Shown: one piece after another, positions 1 to 6,578 of the stretch
Layout: the number at the start of each line of letters is the position of its first letter
Numbering within the stretch: position 1 is the stretch's first letter
Origin: a virus
DNA length: 29,849 nt
Strand: one strand, 5' to 3'
IMG/VR virus record: IMGVR_UViG_3300017527_000346
Span: 1-29,849 of that record
Translations under genes and position numbers: made by a program
Notes under the pieces: model-generated
Databases searched by the model: none
The model's input: the letters and a program-made list of their open reading frames with translations, nothing else
Told to the model about the DNA's origin: nothing

Positions 1-1
1 A

Positions 2-703
2 CCTAAAGCGATTTTATTGGTCGGCATACCAGGTACCGGAAAGTCGTTATCATGCAAAGCAGCAGCATCAATTTTAAACTGGCCGTTGATTAGGATGGAT
101 ATCGGTGCCCTAAAGGGCTCCCTGGTCGGACAGAGTGAGGCCAATATCCGAAAAGCGACTAAAACCGCCGATGCTTTTGGAAATGCGGTCATATGGATTG
201 ACGAGCTCGAAAAAGCTTTCGCCGGTATCAAGTCGAGCGGTCAAACTGATGGTGGTTCAACTAGTGGTATGTTTGAACACTTTTTAACCTGGATGCAGGA
301 AAAAGAGTCAAACTCAATATTAATGGCAACGGCAAATGATATCAGCCAGCTTCCACCAGAATTTTTACGCGCCGGCCGATTTGATGTTTTGTTTTTTGTT
401 GACTTGCCAAACATTGATGAACGTAAAGAAATCATCGACATAATGAATATACGGTATGGCGTAAAGATTGAAGCCAATACAACAGCCAAAGCGCTAAAGG
501 GATGGAGTGGCGCTGAAATAGAACAACTTGCAAAAGATTCATTGTTCGATGGTATGGACGAAGCATTGGAGTCAATCGTACCGTTGTCGGTTACCATGAG
601 ACGTGAAATTGACGCGCTGCAAGATTGGGCACAAGCCCGCGCGCGTCGAGCAAATGACGCCGAAACTGTTAATGTTAAAAAAGTAAGGAGGATTACAAAA
701 TGA
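2..703 (+). CDS. AAA+ ATPase, Ycf46-like, 5' end cut by window edge
   Basis: The reading frame is open to the left edge (first visible residues PKAILLVGIPGTGKS), so the gene starts outside the window and the TTG at 17 is not its real start. Counting from that TTG, a Walker A motif GIPGTGKS sits at residues 3-10, a Walker B motif VIWIDE at 58-63, a sensor-1 region MATAND at 103-108, and the arginine-finger-like AGRFD at 119-123. This is the order of a classical AAA+ module, followed by a small helical lid. A basic tail ends the protein. Its stop overlaps the next start (ATGA). Ycf46-type ATPases are often found beside DUF1257 and DUF2997 genes, as here. The substrate is unknown. ATPase assignment is firm, the Ycf46 subfamily is inferred mainly from context. 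Confidence 0.9.
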   Translation, partial: PKAILLVGIPGTGKSLSCKAAASILNWPLIRMDIGALKGSLVGQSEANIRKATKTADAFGNAVIWIDELEKAFAGIKSSGQTDGGSTSGMFEHFLTWMQEKESNSILMATANDISQLPPEFLRAGRFDVLFFVDLPNIDERKEIIDIMNIRYGVKIEANTTAKALKGWSGAEIEQLAKDSLFDGMDEALESIVPLSVTMRREIDALQDWAQARARRANDAETVNVKKVRRITK

Positions 704-1449
704 AATGGTCTCAAATTAAAAATAAATACAAGGGTTGGCCGGTTGTAGACGGATACCATAGGGCACCGGATGGTTTCCAAATTTGGATCGGTGATGGCGT
801 GAGTTTCAGTGATTACGTGAGGCTCGGTGATGACGTGAGACTCGGTTGTGGCGTGAGCCTCGGTGATTACGTGAGGCTCGGTGATGGCGTGAGCCTCGGT
901 GATTACGTGAGACTCAGTGATCTTGTGAGACTCGGTGATGGCGTGAGGGTCGGTGATGGCGTGAGCCTCGGTGATTACGTGAGACTCGGTGATGACGTGA
1001 GACTCGGTTGTGGCGTGAGCCTCGGTGATTACGTGAGGCTCGGTGATGACGTGAGCCTCGGTGATTACGTGAGCCTCGGTGATCATGTGAGGCTCGGTGA
1101 TGGCGTGAGCCTCGGTGATTACGTGAGCCTCGGTGATCATGTGAGGCTCGGTGATGGCGTGAGCCTCGGTGATGACGTGAGCCTCGGTGATTACGTGAGG
1201 CTCGGTGATGGAACATGTATTGATGAGGGGGTGGTTATTGAGAAAAGACTAACGTACATAATCGGGTCAAAGCACCCGGTGTATTTACATAATATAGATA
1301 AAAAAATGATCGGCATCGGTTGTTGTGTAATGACTATTAGTGATTGGGTGAAAAAGGGTAATAAAATAGCAATAGAAAACGAATATAGCAAAGACCAAAT
1401 AGCCGAATACAAACGGTACATTGATTTATTTGCTCAGAGTCTAAAATAA
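700..1449 (+). CDS. Left-handed beta-helix hexapeptide-repeat protein
   Basis: The protein has 249 residues. After a short N-terminal segment, residues 28-171 are 24 uninterrupted hexapeptides of the type VSLGDY / VRLGDG, matching the V/I/L-x-x-G-x-x rhythm of left-handed beta-helix (LbH) proteins such as acyltransferases. The C-terminal 78 residues are non-repetitive and end in a helical part (QIAEYKRYIDLF). The array gives about eight triangular coils. No acyltransferase loop or catalytic histidine stands out, so a structural or scaffolding role is as likely as an enzyme. The start overlaps the stop of the upstream ATPase gene (ATGA) and the SD AAGGAGG lies just upstream. The downstream DUF1257 gene follows after 30 bases. 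Long antisense frames here are by-products of the repeat. Confidence 0.85.
   Translation: MKWSQIKNKYKGWPVVDGYHRAPDGFQIWIGDGVSFSDYVRLGDDVRLGCGVSLGDYVRLGDGVSLGDYVRLSDLVRLGDGVRVGDGVSLGDYVRLGDDVRLGCGVSLGDYVRLGDDVSLGDYVSLGDHVRLGDGVSLGDYVSLGDHVRLGDGVSLGDDVSLGDYVRLGDGTCIDEGVVIEKRLTYIIGSKHPVYLHNIDKKMIGIGCCVMTISDWVKKGNKIAIENEYSKDQIAEYKRYIDLFAQSLK
781..1212 (+). repeat. 18-bp tandem coding repeat, 24 units
   Basis: Consecutive 18-bp units of the form GTGAGNCTCGGTGATNNN run without interruption. The first unit (781-798) is divergent and the next 23 (799-1212) are close copies. Higher-order duplication is visible: units encoding VRLGDD-VRLGCG-VSLGDY occur at 817-870 and again at 979-1032, and a pattern VSLGDH-VRLGDG-VSLGDY recurs in the last third. 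The unit length is a multiple of three, so unit gain or loss would change coil number without a frameshift. Confidence 0.95.
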
Positions 1450-1479
1450 ATTTAAATCATACAAAATGGAGGTAGCATA

Positions 1480-1893
1480 ATGAGTCACATAGCAAAAATT
1501 GAGCTTGAAGTAAAGGACTTGCAAGCACTCAAAACAGCTTGCAATGAAGCCGGATATGAGTTTGTCGAAAACCAAACCACTTATAAGTGGTATGGCCGGT
1601 GGGTGGGTGATGCACCATTGCCTGATGGCGTTGACATCGACCAGCTAGGGACATGCGACCATGCCATAAAAGTTCCAGGCGCACGTTATGAAATTGGGGT
1701 GTTAAAAGTGGGTGATAGGTACGAGTTACTTTGTGATGAGTGGCGAAGTGGAGGGCTTGCTGGCAAGTCAAGGAAGTTGCTTCAACCATATGCTTTAGCC
1801 GCAACAAAAAATGCAATTAAAAAGAATAGATACCGGGTTTACCGGGAGAGCAAACTCGACAATGGCGCGGTTGAATTAAGAATAAGGATGTAA
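1480..1893 (+). CDS. DUF1257 (Ycf35-like) protein
   Basis: The protein has 137 residues, typical for DUF1257. The N-terminus MSHIAKIELEVKDLQALKTA matches the family signature (MSHf..i...i.dl..L..a), followed by the conserved pattern Y..W.G.W.GD (residues 32-44) and a central CDHAIKVPG. The C-terminal part ends in a basic helix and a strand YRVYRESKLDNGAVELRIRM. The family was named from the plastid gene ycf35 and is spread through cyanobacteria and phages; its biochemical role is not known to me. It has a good SD (GGAGGTAGCATAATG). The link to a Ycf46-like ATPase upstream and DUF2997 downstream is the recurring context of the family. Confidence 0.88.
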   Translation: MSHIAKIELEVKDLQALKTACNEAGYEFVENQTTYKWYGRWVGDAPLPDGVDIDQLGTCDHAIKVPGARYEIGVLKVGDRYELLCDEWRSGGLAGKSRKLLQPYALAATKNAIKKNRYRVYRESKLDNGAVELRIRM

Positions 1894-1922
1894 TAATTAA
1901 TTATTATAAAGGAGGATTTAAA

Positions 1923-2153
1923 ATGCCATACGTAAGTGAGTGGGGAAAAGAATTAGCCGAATTACCATTACCCAAATTGAAAGCATTGAATGAATCACTG
2001 AAAACCATAGTCGATTGGGACTTTTTTAGGAAAAATTATCGTGAAATGAATGAATTACGGTCAATGGTATTACATGCTATTGTTTACTATAACCCGGAAA
2101 AATACCCGTGGGTAGAAGAGGCTGTTGATAACGAATATAATTACTCGATATAG
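1923..2153 (+). CDS. Hypothetical protein, 76 aa
   Basis: I do not recognise this 76-residue acidic, tyrosine-rich protein. It appears mostly helical and has no Cys pair, transmembrane segment or nucleotide-binding motif. A strong SD (AAAGGAGGATTTAAAATG) supports the start. It lies between the DUF1257 and DUF2997 genes with 29 and 11 bases of spacing, so it is presumably co-translated with them and may be an accessory subunit of the same system. Confidence 0.8.
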   Translation: MPYVSEWGKELAELPLPKLKALNESLKTIVDWDFFRKNYREMNELRSMVLHAIVYYNPEKYPWVEEAVDNEYNYSI

Positions 2154-2164
2154 GAGGATTAAAA

Positions 2165-2371
2165 ATGCCAGCATTAAAGGAAATGATAGTAACCATCATG
2201 CACGATGGCGAAATCAAAATTGAAACAAAAGGATTCACTGGACAAGCTTGCATCAAGGAGACCGAGGCAATCAAAACACTACTCGGCAAGGAGACCAGCC
2301 GAGAACTTACCCCGACCTATTATGAACGAAATGGAGTCAAGACATCACGCCATTTACCAATTTGCGGTTAA
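2165..2371 (+). CDS. DUF2997 family protein
   Basis: The protein has 68 residues. Its N-terminal half fits DUF2997: two strands (MIVTIMHDGEIKIETKGF) followed by the G-F-x-G-x-x-C signature (GFTGQAC, around residues 23-29) and a helix containing ETEAIKTLLG. The conserved cysteine is present. The C-terminal 20 residues are variable in the family. The SD is ATAGGAGGATTAAAAATG. DUF2997 is typically adjacent to DUF1257 and a Ycf46-like ATPase; its function is unknown to me. A longer frame at 2205-2489 overlaps it out of phase and is not credible. Confidence 0.85.
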   Translation: MPALKEMIVTIMHDGEIKIETKGFTGQACIKETEAIKTLLGKETSRELTPTYYERNGVKTSRHLPICG

Positions 2372-2397
2372 TACTAACCCAACAAAGGAGACAAAAA

Positions 2398-3312
2398 ATG
2401 CCACAAGTCGAGCAAACCAACGGATTCGACCAATGCTGTATCATCCAATTTTCAAGCGGGTATTGGCGAGCCAAGAAAAAATTGTCTAAAGAAAGGTTAA
2501 CCCAATTAGTTCAAAACAATCCGAAAGCTGCCGAGTGGTTGACCGGAAACAAATCGATTATTAACCCGGCTGAAATTAAAAAAATCGGCAAAGTCAATAA
2601 TAAAGCGGTTACTTATTTAAATCCGGACACTCCGGGTAGCCCGGTGTTAAAGCACCCGGTTAAGGGGTTGAAGATAATCCCGTTTACATTGGTCGAAAAG
2701 TGCAACGAACGGCTTGAAATAATCAAAGCCGAAATGATGGAGGCCAGGGATTATTTACTGGCAAATTTAGATGAGTTTAAAGATATAGCACGTGGCTTTA
2801 ATGATTTGGATGGATTATATAATGAACTTGACTTTCCCCAAGATATCAAATCCAAGTTTTATTTTGAATGGCGGTTTTTGAGCATGTCAAGTGTGCCCGA
2901 AGAAATGGCGATACTATCGCCGGATGTGTATCAAAAGGCGGTTGAAAAGATGAGCGAAACATTAGAGGAAATTAAAGCCGATTCAATCAGTGCGCTGCGT
3001 GTCACGTTCCATGATATGATAGCTAAAATAACTGAGAGATTCACCAGTAATGGCGAAACAAAAACTTTCCGTAATTCAACCGTAAACAATTTTTACGACT
3101 TTTTCCAACAATTTAAAGAGCGAAATATATTTAATGACGAAGAGTTAAGTAAGCTCGTTATTAAAGCCCAGGCGGTGTTGAAAAACCGTGACCCGGACGA
3201 GATAAGAGATAACGACTCGATGAAAAAGCTCATCCGTAAAGACATGCTCCCGCTTGAGAAAGAGTTGGAAAACTTAACTAAAACACACCGGCGCAAACTT
3301 GATTTGAATTAA
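2398..3312 (+). CDS. Large helical protein, possibly DUF3150-like
   Basis: I place the start at the ATG at 2398, just after AAAGGAGACAAAA, rather than at an earlier in-frame ATG at 2362 that lies inside DUF2997 and lacks an SD; this gives 304 residues. The N-terminus contains a strand-rich stretch (CCIIQFSSGYWRAKKKLS), then a long alpha-helical body with coiled-coil tendency (NERLEIIKAEMMEARDYLLA) and a lysine/glutamate-rich C-terminus. Overall length, a W-containing segment near the start, and the neighbourhood of an AAA+ ATPase recall DUF3150 proteins, but I cannot confirm the family by eye. It probably belongs to the ATPase/DUF1257/DUF2997 operon. No catalytic motif is seen. Confidence 0.75.
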   Translation: MPQVEQTNGFDQCCIIQFSSGYWRAKKKLSKERLTQLVQNNPKAAEWLTGNKSIINPAEIKKIGKVNNKAVTYLNPDTPGSPVLKHPVKGLKIIPFTLVEKCNERLEIIKAEMMEARDYLLANLDEFKDIARGFNDLDGLYNELDFPQDIKSKFYFEWRFLSMSSVPEEMAILSPDVYQKAVEKMSETLEEIKADSISALRVTFHDMIAKITERFTSNGETKTFRNSTVNNFYDFFQQFKERNIFNDEELSKLVIKAQAVLKNRDPDEIRDNDSMKKLIRKDMLPLEKELENLTKTHRRKLDLN

Positions 3313-3381
3313 GGAGGTATTATAAGGAGGTAAGGCAAGAATTTGAAGAATTTAAAACTGCTAACAAGGAGGTGATAAAAA
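3313..3381 (+). promoter_or_regulatory. Triple Shine-Dalgarno leader before a 29-aa membrane peptide
   Basis: Three AAGGAGGT-like sequences occur at 3311-3318, 3324-3331 and 3366-3373. Only the third is well placed for a recognisable start (ATG 3382). The second lies 12 bases before a TTG at 3343 that opens a ten-codon frame ending in the third SD (3343-3375), a possible translated leader. Confidence 0.4.
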
Positions 3382-3471
3382 ATGTTTAAAGACGCACTGG
3401 AAATGGTGATAGGGCTTATCGCCATACTCGGCTTAGGATGGGTTTTTGCGGTACTTTTCATGGTGTATTAA
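3382..3471 (+). CDS. 29-aa single-span membrane peptide
   Basis: The ATG at 3382 follows a perfect SD (AAGGAGGTGATAAAAA) and opens a 29-codon frame beginning MFKDALEMVIG. Residues 8-28 form one hydrophobic segment with two glycines and a tryptophan, so a single transmembrane helix is likely, with a short charged N-terminal tail. The next gene begins 10 bases after the stop. The strong SD and the position inside the operon argue for real expression. The function is unknown. Confidence 0.65.
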   Translation: MFKDALEMVIGLIAILGLGWVFAVLFMVY

Positions 3472-3480
3472 GGGGGTAAT

Positions 3481-3696
3481 GTGAAAGAAGACCATGAACC
3501 AGGACGCTGCTATGCCTGTAGGCAAGATACGCGTGTTAGATGGAAAAATTTATACACCATCGGCAGTGAGGGCACATGGCTATGTTTGCCCTGTGAACTA
3601 ATGGTAGTGAACTTACTACGCAATCTTTCAATGCAAGCAATACAAGCAAAAAAGAAAAAAATAATAGATAAACAAATGCAAAGGAAGCAAAAATGA
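3481..3696 (+). CDS. Small zinc-ribbon protein
   Basis: The 71-residue frame starts with GTG at 3481 after AGGGGGTAAT. Two CxxC knuckles, CYAC (residues 10-13) and CLPC (about residues 39-42), with intervening strands, indicate a zinc ribbon. The C-terminus is a very basic helix rich in lysine. Such proteins are common as nucleic-acid or protein-binding accessories in phage early regions. Its stop overlaps the start of the next small gene (ATGA), so the two are translationally coupled. Confidence 0.75.
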   Translation: MKEDHEPGRCYACRQDTRVRWKNLYTIGSEGTWLCLPCELMVVNLLRNLSMQAIQAKKKKIIDKQMQRKQK

Positions 3697-3827
3697 GAGC
3701 CCTACTTTATCTTATCGCCCGGATATGGGGTGATATTAATGCAATTCGGAAAGGTAGAATCGGCCAGCGTATTAAAAATCGTATAGCTGGCAGAATAGCC
3801 GGTAAACTATTATCGAAAATTAAATAG
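3693..3827 (+). CDS. 44-aa basic Arg/Gly-repeat protein
   Basis: The ATG overlaps the previous stop (ATGA). The protein begins MRALLYLIARIWGDINAIRK and continues with a repeated RI.NRI.GRI.GK pattern. It has a short hydrophobic N-terminal segment followed by an evenly spaced basic, glycine-containing helix. Proteins with this pattern (an ARI.GD.NA.. start followed by R..NR..GR..GK) recur in phage and plasmid genomes without a known function, to my knowledge. DNA binding or membrane association are both possible from composition. Confidence 0.7.
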   Translation: MRALLYLIARIWGDINAIRKGRIGQRIKNRIAGRIAGKLLSKIK

Positions 3828-3842
3828 GGGAGGTGATTAAAT

Positions 3843-4040
3843 ATGCCAGCGAAATGTAAGGGTTGTGGCGCTGATATACTATGGATTAAAACCAAAAAGG
3901 GTAAGCTTATGCCGGTTAACGCAAGCCCTATAAAAGCTTATCAGATAAATGAATACATGCCGCCTGAATGGTTATTGATCGATGTCCATATACCACACTG
4001 GGCGACTTGCCCTAATGCAAAAAACTTTAAAAGGAGGTGA
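3843..4040 (+). CDS. Phage zinc-ribbon protein, 65 aa
   Basis: The N-terminus MPAKCKGCGADILWIKT has one CxxC knuckle (residues 5-8) followed by the I-W-I-x-T strand and KGKLMPVNASP turn. The C-terminus HWATCPNAKNF supplies a further His and Cys. This arrangement (C..CG..I.W..T..GK.MPV......H..TCP.A..F) is common in phage early regions near recombination genes, with no assigned function. The SD is GGGGAGGTGATTAAATATG. Its stop lies 6 bases before the exonuclease start, inside a shared AAGGAGGTGAT ribosome binding site. Confidence 0.8.
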   Translation: MPAKCKGCGADILWIKTKKGKLMPVNASPIKAYQINEYMPPEWLLIDVHIPHWATCPNAKNFKRR

Positions 4041-4046
4041 TTAATA

Positions 4047-4826
4047 TTGCAAACCGGATGGAAGAATATATCAGATGAGGTGTATCACAATTCATTAGAA
4101 TACACTTATGTTATGACCAGCTCAGGATTGAAAGAAATGGCGAGAAGTCCTGCACACTGGCACACTATGCGGACTGCACCACCGACCGACCCAACGGCAG
4201 CGATGCACTTTGGGAGTGCTTTTCACGCCTTCATGTTGGGTACTCACACTGTCAAAGCCGTTGAAAAAAAGATGTCATTCCCAAAATTACTGGCTGAAGA
4301 GAAACTTTTAGGGCCGAAAGCAGAAACGATACTTGTAAGCCAGGAGGATTACAAGCACCTATCGGCCATGCGTGACGTTTTGATGGAAAATGAGCTAGCT
4401 AATAAAATAATTACTCATATCAATGCAATAAAAGAAGTCAGTGGTTTTTTTAATGATCCAGATTTTGATTTGATTGGATCGATTAAACCGGATATCCGAA
4501 TACCCGAACTTGGATTGATTAACGATCTAAAAACAACTACCGATGCAAGCCAGATCGGTTTTCCACGAAGTATAAGGCGATTTAAGTATGACTGGCAAGG
4601 GTGGTGGTATCTAAGAGGTGCAAATGCTTTATCACATGATTATTATGATACCTTTATCATAATAGCTATCGAGAAAGTGCCACCGTATGGTATTAACTTA
4701 TTCCAAATACAGGAGGGCTTATATTACGCAGACATGCAAATTCGGCCACTATTGGAAGATTTTGAAACGTGCCTGGCCGCTGATATGTGGTCATGCTATC
4801 CAGCGGATGAAATTATCGAAGTTTAA
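4047..4826 (+). CDS. PD-(D/E)XK exonuclease, RecE/DUF3799-like
   Basis: This 259-residue protein starts with TTG at 4047, nine bases after AAGGAGG. Motifs of the phage-type PD-(D/E)XK 5'-3' exonuclease are in order: GSAFHAFML with His60, an acidic helix near Glu130, the active-site IKPD (Asp149) and D-L-K (Asp160, Lys162), then the YDWQ segment (Gln184). It is expected to resect double-stranded DNA ends to leave 3' overhangs for the annealing protein encoded next. The length is close to the nuclease domain of RecE-like proteins without the long RecE N-terminus. It sits 24 bases before the RecT/Bet gene, forming a standard two-gene recombination module. Confidence 0.88.
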   Translation: MQTGWKNISDEVYHNSLEYTYVMTSSGLKEMARSPAHWHTMRTAPPTDPTAAMHFGSAFHAFMLGTHTVKAVEKKMSFPKLLAEEKLLGPKAETILVSQEDYKHLSAMRDVLMENELANKIITHINAIKEVSGFFNDPDFDLIGSIKPDIRIPELGLINDLKTTTDASQIGFPRSIRRFKYDWQGWWYLRGANALSHDYYDTFIIIAIEKVPPYGINLFQIQEGLYYADMQIRPLLEDFETCLAADMWSCYPADEIIEV

Positions 4827-4850
4827 CTTTTAAAAAGAAAGGAGTTTAAA

Positions 4851-6371
4851 ATGCAAAATCAAAATGATAAAATGTTGGTCGAATATAAGTCACAAGGCGG
4901 TATCGATATTAGGCTGACACCCACAATGGTTACGAACTATTTGGTACAGGGCAAGCGTGAGTTAGTTACTGCACAAGAAATCGTGTACTTTATGCACGTT
5001 TGCAAAGCGAGAAAGCTCAATCCGTTTATTAAAGATTGCTACTTGATCAAGTACGGTAGTGAGGCTGCGGCGATCGTGACCAGTGTTGACTATTTCCGCA
5101 AAAATGCCCGGAAAGCTACCGATTGCAAGGGGTGGAAGGACGGTATAATAATCCAGACTAAAGACGGCGCTATTGAATACCGTGAGGGCAGCTTAATACT
5201 ACCGGATGAAATATTGGTAGGCGGATGGGCAGAGGCGCAGCCTGAAGGATGGAACACGCCAAAGCGCCACACAATCAATCTTGAGCCCTATATCAAGAAA
5301 ACAAAGGATGGAAGGGTAACAAAATTTTGGCAGCCAGCAAAACAGCCGGACATGATTAACAAAGTGGCTGAGTGTCAGCTATTACGTAAGTTATGGGGTG
5401 AAGAGTCAACCGGCATGTATTCACCCGAAGAAATGCCGTCACTGGAAGATATCAAAATGGATGGGCCTGTTCAATCATCCGTTAAACAGCGTATAATGGA
5501 CGGCGAAAAGAAACAGGATAAGCCCATCATTGAACATGATATCATTGACCATAGCGTTAACGGTGAAACCACGACGGATGATAAGATTGATCCACCGGAT
5601 AAGAGTGCGGAAAAAATTCAAAAATCGGCCGATCATGTCGCTGCCGGACCCATAAGAACGCAAATGGATGAGCAGGTTATCACTGATACGTTTTTTGCGC
5701 TGTGTAAATCCATTAATTTTGACTTGATGGGTGCCAAAGCATTCGTTGATCACATGGCCAAAGCGACCGGGGCGTTTAAAGTTGATATTATGGATGCTAT
5801 CAACAAGGATCCAAAACGAGAGTTCGAGATTATGACGGTTTGGCTGAAAAGCAATCCGGTTGAAGATAAGCCAGCCGAAACCGGACCACCATTATCAGAA
5901 AAGCCAAAACGGGGCAAATTCGGTAGTATGGACATCCCATTTAACAGTGAAGAGTGGAATCCTAAAAATTGGTCGAAAATCAGGAGGGCTGGTTTTTCCA
6001 CTTATATCTGGAAGCACATAAACATGATGTCAGGTGAACCCAAAGCATTGCAGGAAGCGGTTCTGGAAAAATGGAACCGTTTTTATCCAGGCGATATTTT
6101 TCCAACCACAGGTGGCCAAAACAACGGTGAGGATACAGGCCATATCGAAACTGAGACGTTTTATGACCCGGAAGAGGGGAATAATGCCGATTTGCAAAAT
6201 GAACCTGATAAGGGCGATGTCAGAGCGTATAACAAATGGTTACGCAATGCGTTCCCGGAAGAAATCGAAGCCGCCCGGCAATACTTGGGGTTTACCGATA
6301 CCCCAAAGTCACTTAGCGACCAGGCAATTGAGCGTTGGAATACAGCTACAATGCATTTGATTGACTCATAA
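4851..6371 (+). CDS. bet: RecT/Bet single-strand annealing protein with long C-terminal extension
   Basis: Residues 25-205 match the Bet branch of the RecT/Redbeta superfamily: ELVTAQEIVYFMHVCKARKL at 37-56, NPF at 57-59, the strand YLIKYG, TSVDYFRKNA at 77-86, and near the end of the core WQPAKQPDMINKVAEC followed by LLRKLWGE. The protein anneals complementary single strands and works with the exonuclease upstream. At 506 residues it is about twice the usual length. The extra 300 residues hold a charged linker and helical modules, including WNPKNWSKIRRAG and the C-terminal AYNKWLRNAFPEE..ARQYLGF. These could bind a host SSB or another partner (inference). A terminator follows 20 bases after the stop. 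Confidence 0.9.
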   Translation: MQNQNDKMLVEYKSQGGIDIRLTPTMVTNYLVQGKRELVTAQEIVYFMHVCKARKLNPFIKDCYLIKYGSEAAAIVTSVDYFRKNARKATDCKGWKDGIIIQTKDGAIEYREGSLILPDEILVGGWAEAQPEGWNTPKRHTINLEPYIKKTKDGRVTKFWQPAKQPDMINKVAECQLLRKLWGEESTGMYSPEEMPSLEDIKMDGPVQSSVKQRIMDGEKKQDKPIIEHDIIDHSVNGETTTDDKIDPPDKSAEKIQKSADHVAAGPIRTQMDEQVITDTFFALCKSINFDLMGAKAFVDHMAKATGAFKVDIMDAINKDPKREFEIMTVWLKSNPVEDKPAETGPPLSEKPKRGKFGSMDIPFNSEEWNPKNWSKIRRAGFSTYIWKHINMMSGEPKALQEAVLEKWNRFYPGDIFPTTGGQNNGEDTGHIETETFYDPEEGNNADLQNEPDKGDVRAYNKWLRNAFPEEIEAARQYLGFTDTPKSLSDQAIERWNTATMHLIDS

Positions 6372-6390
6372 AACAGCCAGTACACGAAAT

Positions 6391-6424
6391 AAGCCCGGTC
6401 ATTAATTTGGCCGGGCTTTTTTGT
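6391..6424 (+). terminator. Rho-independent terminator after the recombination genes
   Basis: An AGCCCGG / CCGGGCT stem (6392-6398 with 6411-6417) encloses a 12-base AT-rich loop and is followed by a T run. It ends the left-arm transcript just upstream of a new promoter. Confidence 0.88.
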
Positions 6425-6426
6425 GC

Positions 6427-6455
6427 TTGACAAATAGCAATCCATAAAATATGCT
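6427..6455 (+). promoter_or_regulatory. Near-consensus sigma-70 promoter
   Basis: A perfect -35 TTGACA (6427-6432), 17-base spacer and -10 TATGCT (6450-6455) lie directly after the terminator. The predicted start is close to 6462, where an ATG begins. It would drive the HNH-ParB-glycosyltransferase unit. Confidence 0.75.
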
Positions 6456-6461
6456 TTTAAC

Positions 6462-6554
6462 ATGCAATCTATACCATATGATAAACATCCACTTACCCTG
6501 AGTGCCGATACCCTTTTACCACTTGATTATGAAAGGATTCGGGTGCCGGTATAG
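6462..6554 (+). CDS. Possible leaderless 30-aa leader peptide
   Basis: The ATG lies at the predicted +1 of the promoter and opens 30 codons beginning MQSIPYDKHPLTL and ending YERIRVPV. Composition looks protein-like (no rare run, balanced charge), but there is no ribosome binding site, so translation would have to be leaderless. The frame lies inside the 6495-6573 inverted repeat, so ribosome movement through it could affect folding. Upstream in-frame codons reach a stop at 6435-6437. It may be a regulatory leader peptide, a small effector, or chance. Confidence 0.35.
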   Translation: MQSIPYDKHPLTLSADTLLPLDYERIRVPV

Positions 6555-6578
6555 GCATTGCATCACTCAGGGTTTTTT
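6495..6578 (+). promoter_or_regulatory. Long inverted repeat / attenuator-like hairpin before the HNH gene
   Basis: ACCCTGAGTG (6495-6504) is perfectly complementary to CACTCAGGGT (6564-6573), extended inward by GCCGATACC (6504-6512) against GGTATAGGC (6548-6556) with one mismatch. An internal CCTTT/AAAGG hairpin is also possible. The 3' arm is followed by six T residues and then the ATG at 6579, so the element has terminator form, and its 3' arm contains CAGGG, the only ribosome-binding-like sequence of the next gene. Folding could therefore stop transcription, translation or both. Confidence 0.6.

Noticed and set aside
241-1140. 299-codon minus-strand frame with ITEAHVITEP-type repeats, and a second one at 914-1216
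   Set aside because: Both are antisense readings of the 18-bp coding repeat (unit length divisible by three keeps other frames open). They lack ribosome binding sites and run into the ATPase gene.
781-1212. CRISPR array
   Set aside because: The units are contiguous 18-bp coding repeats without spacers and encode a regular hexapeptide; no cas gene is present.
2205-2489. 94-codon plus-strand frame overlapping DUF2997 and the next gene
   Set aside because: No ribosome binding site, and the frame is in conflict with two well-supported genes.
6495-6578. Tetrahydrofolate riboswitch, because of GATTCG and CATTGCATC near the HNH start
   Set aside because: The conserved paired regions and pseudoknot-forming bases of that class are not seen; only short matches remain.
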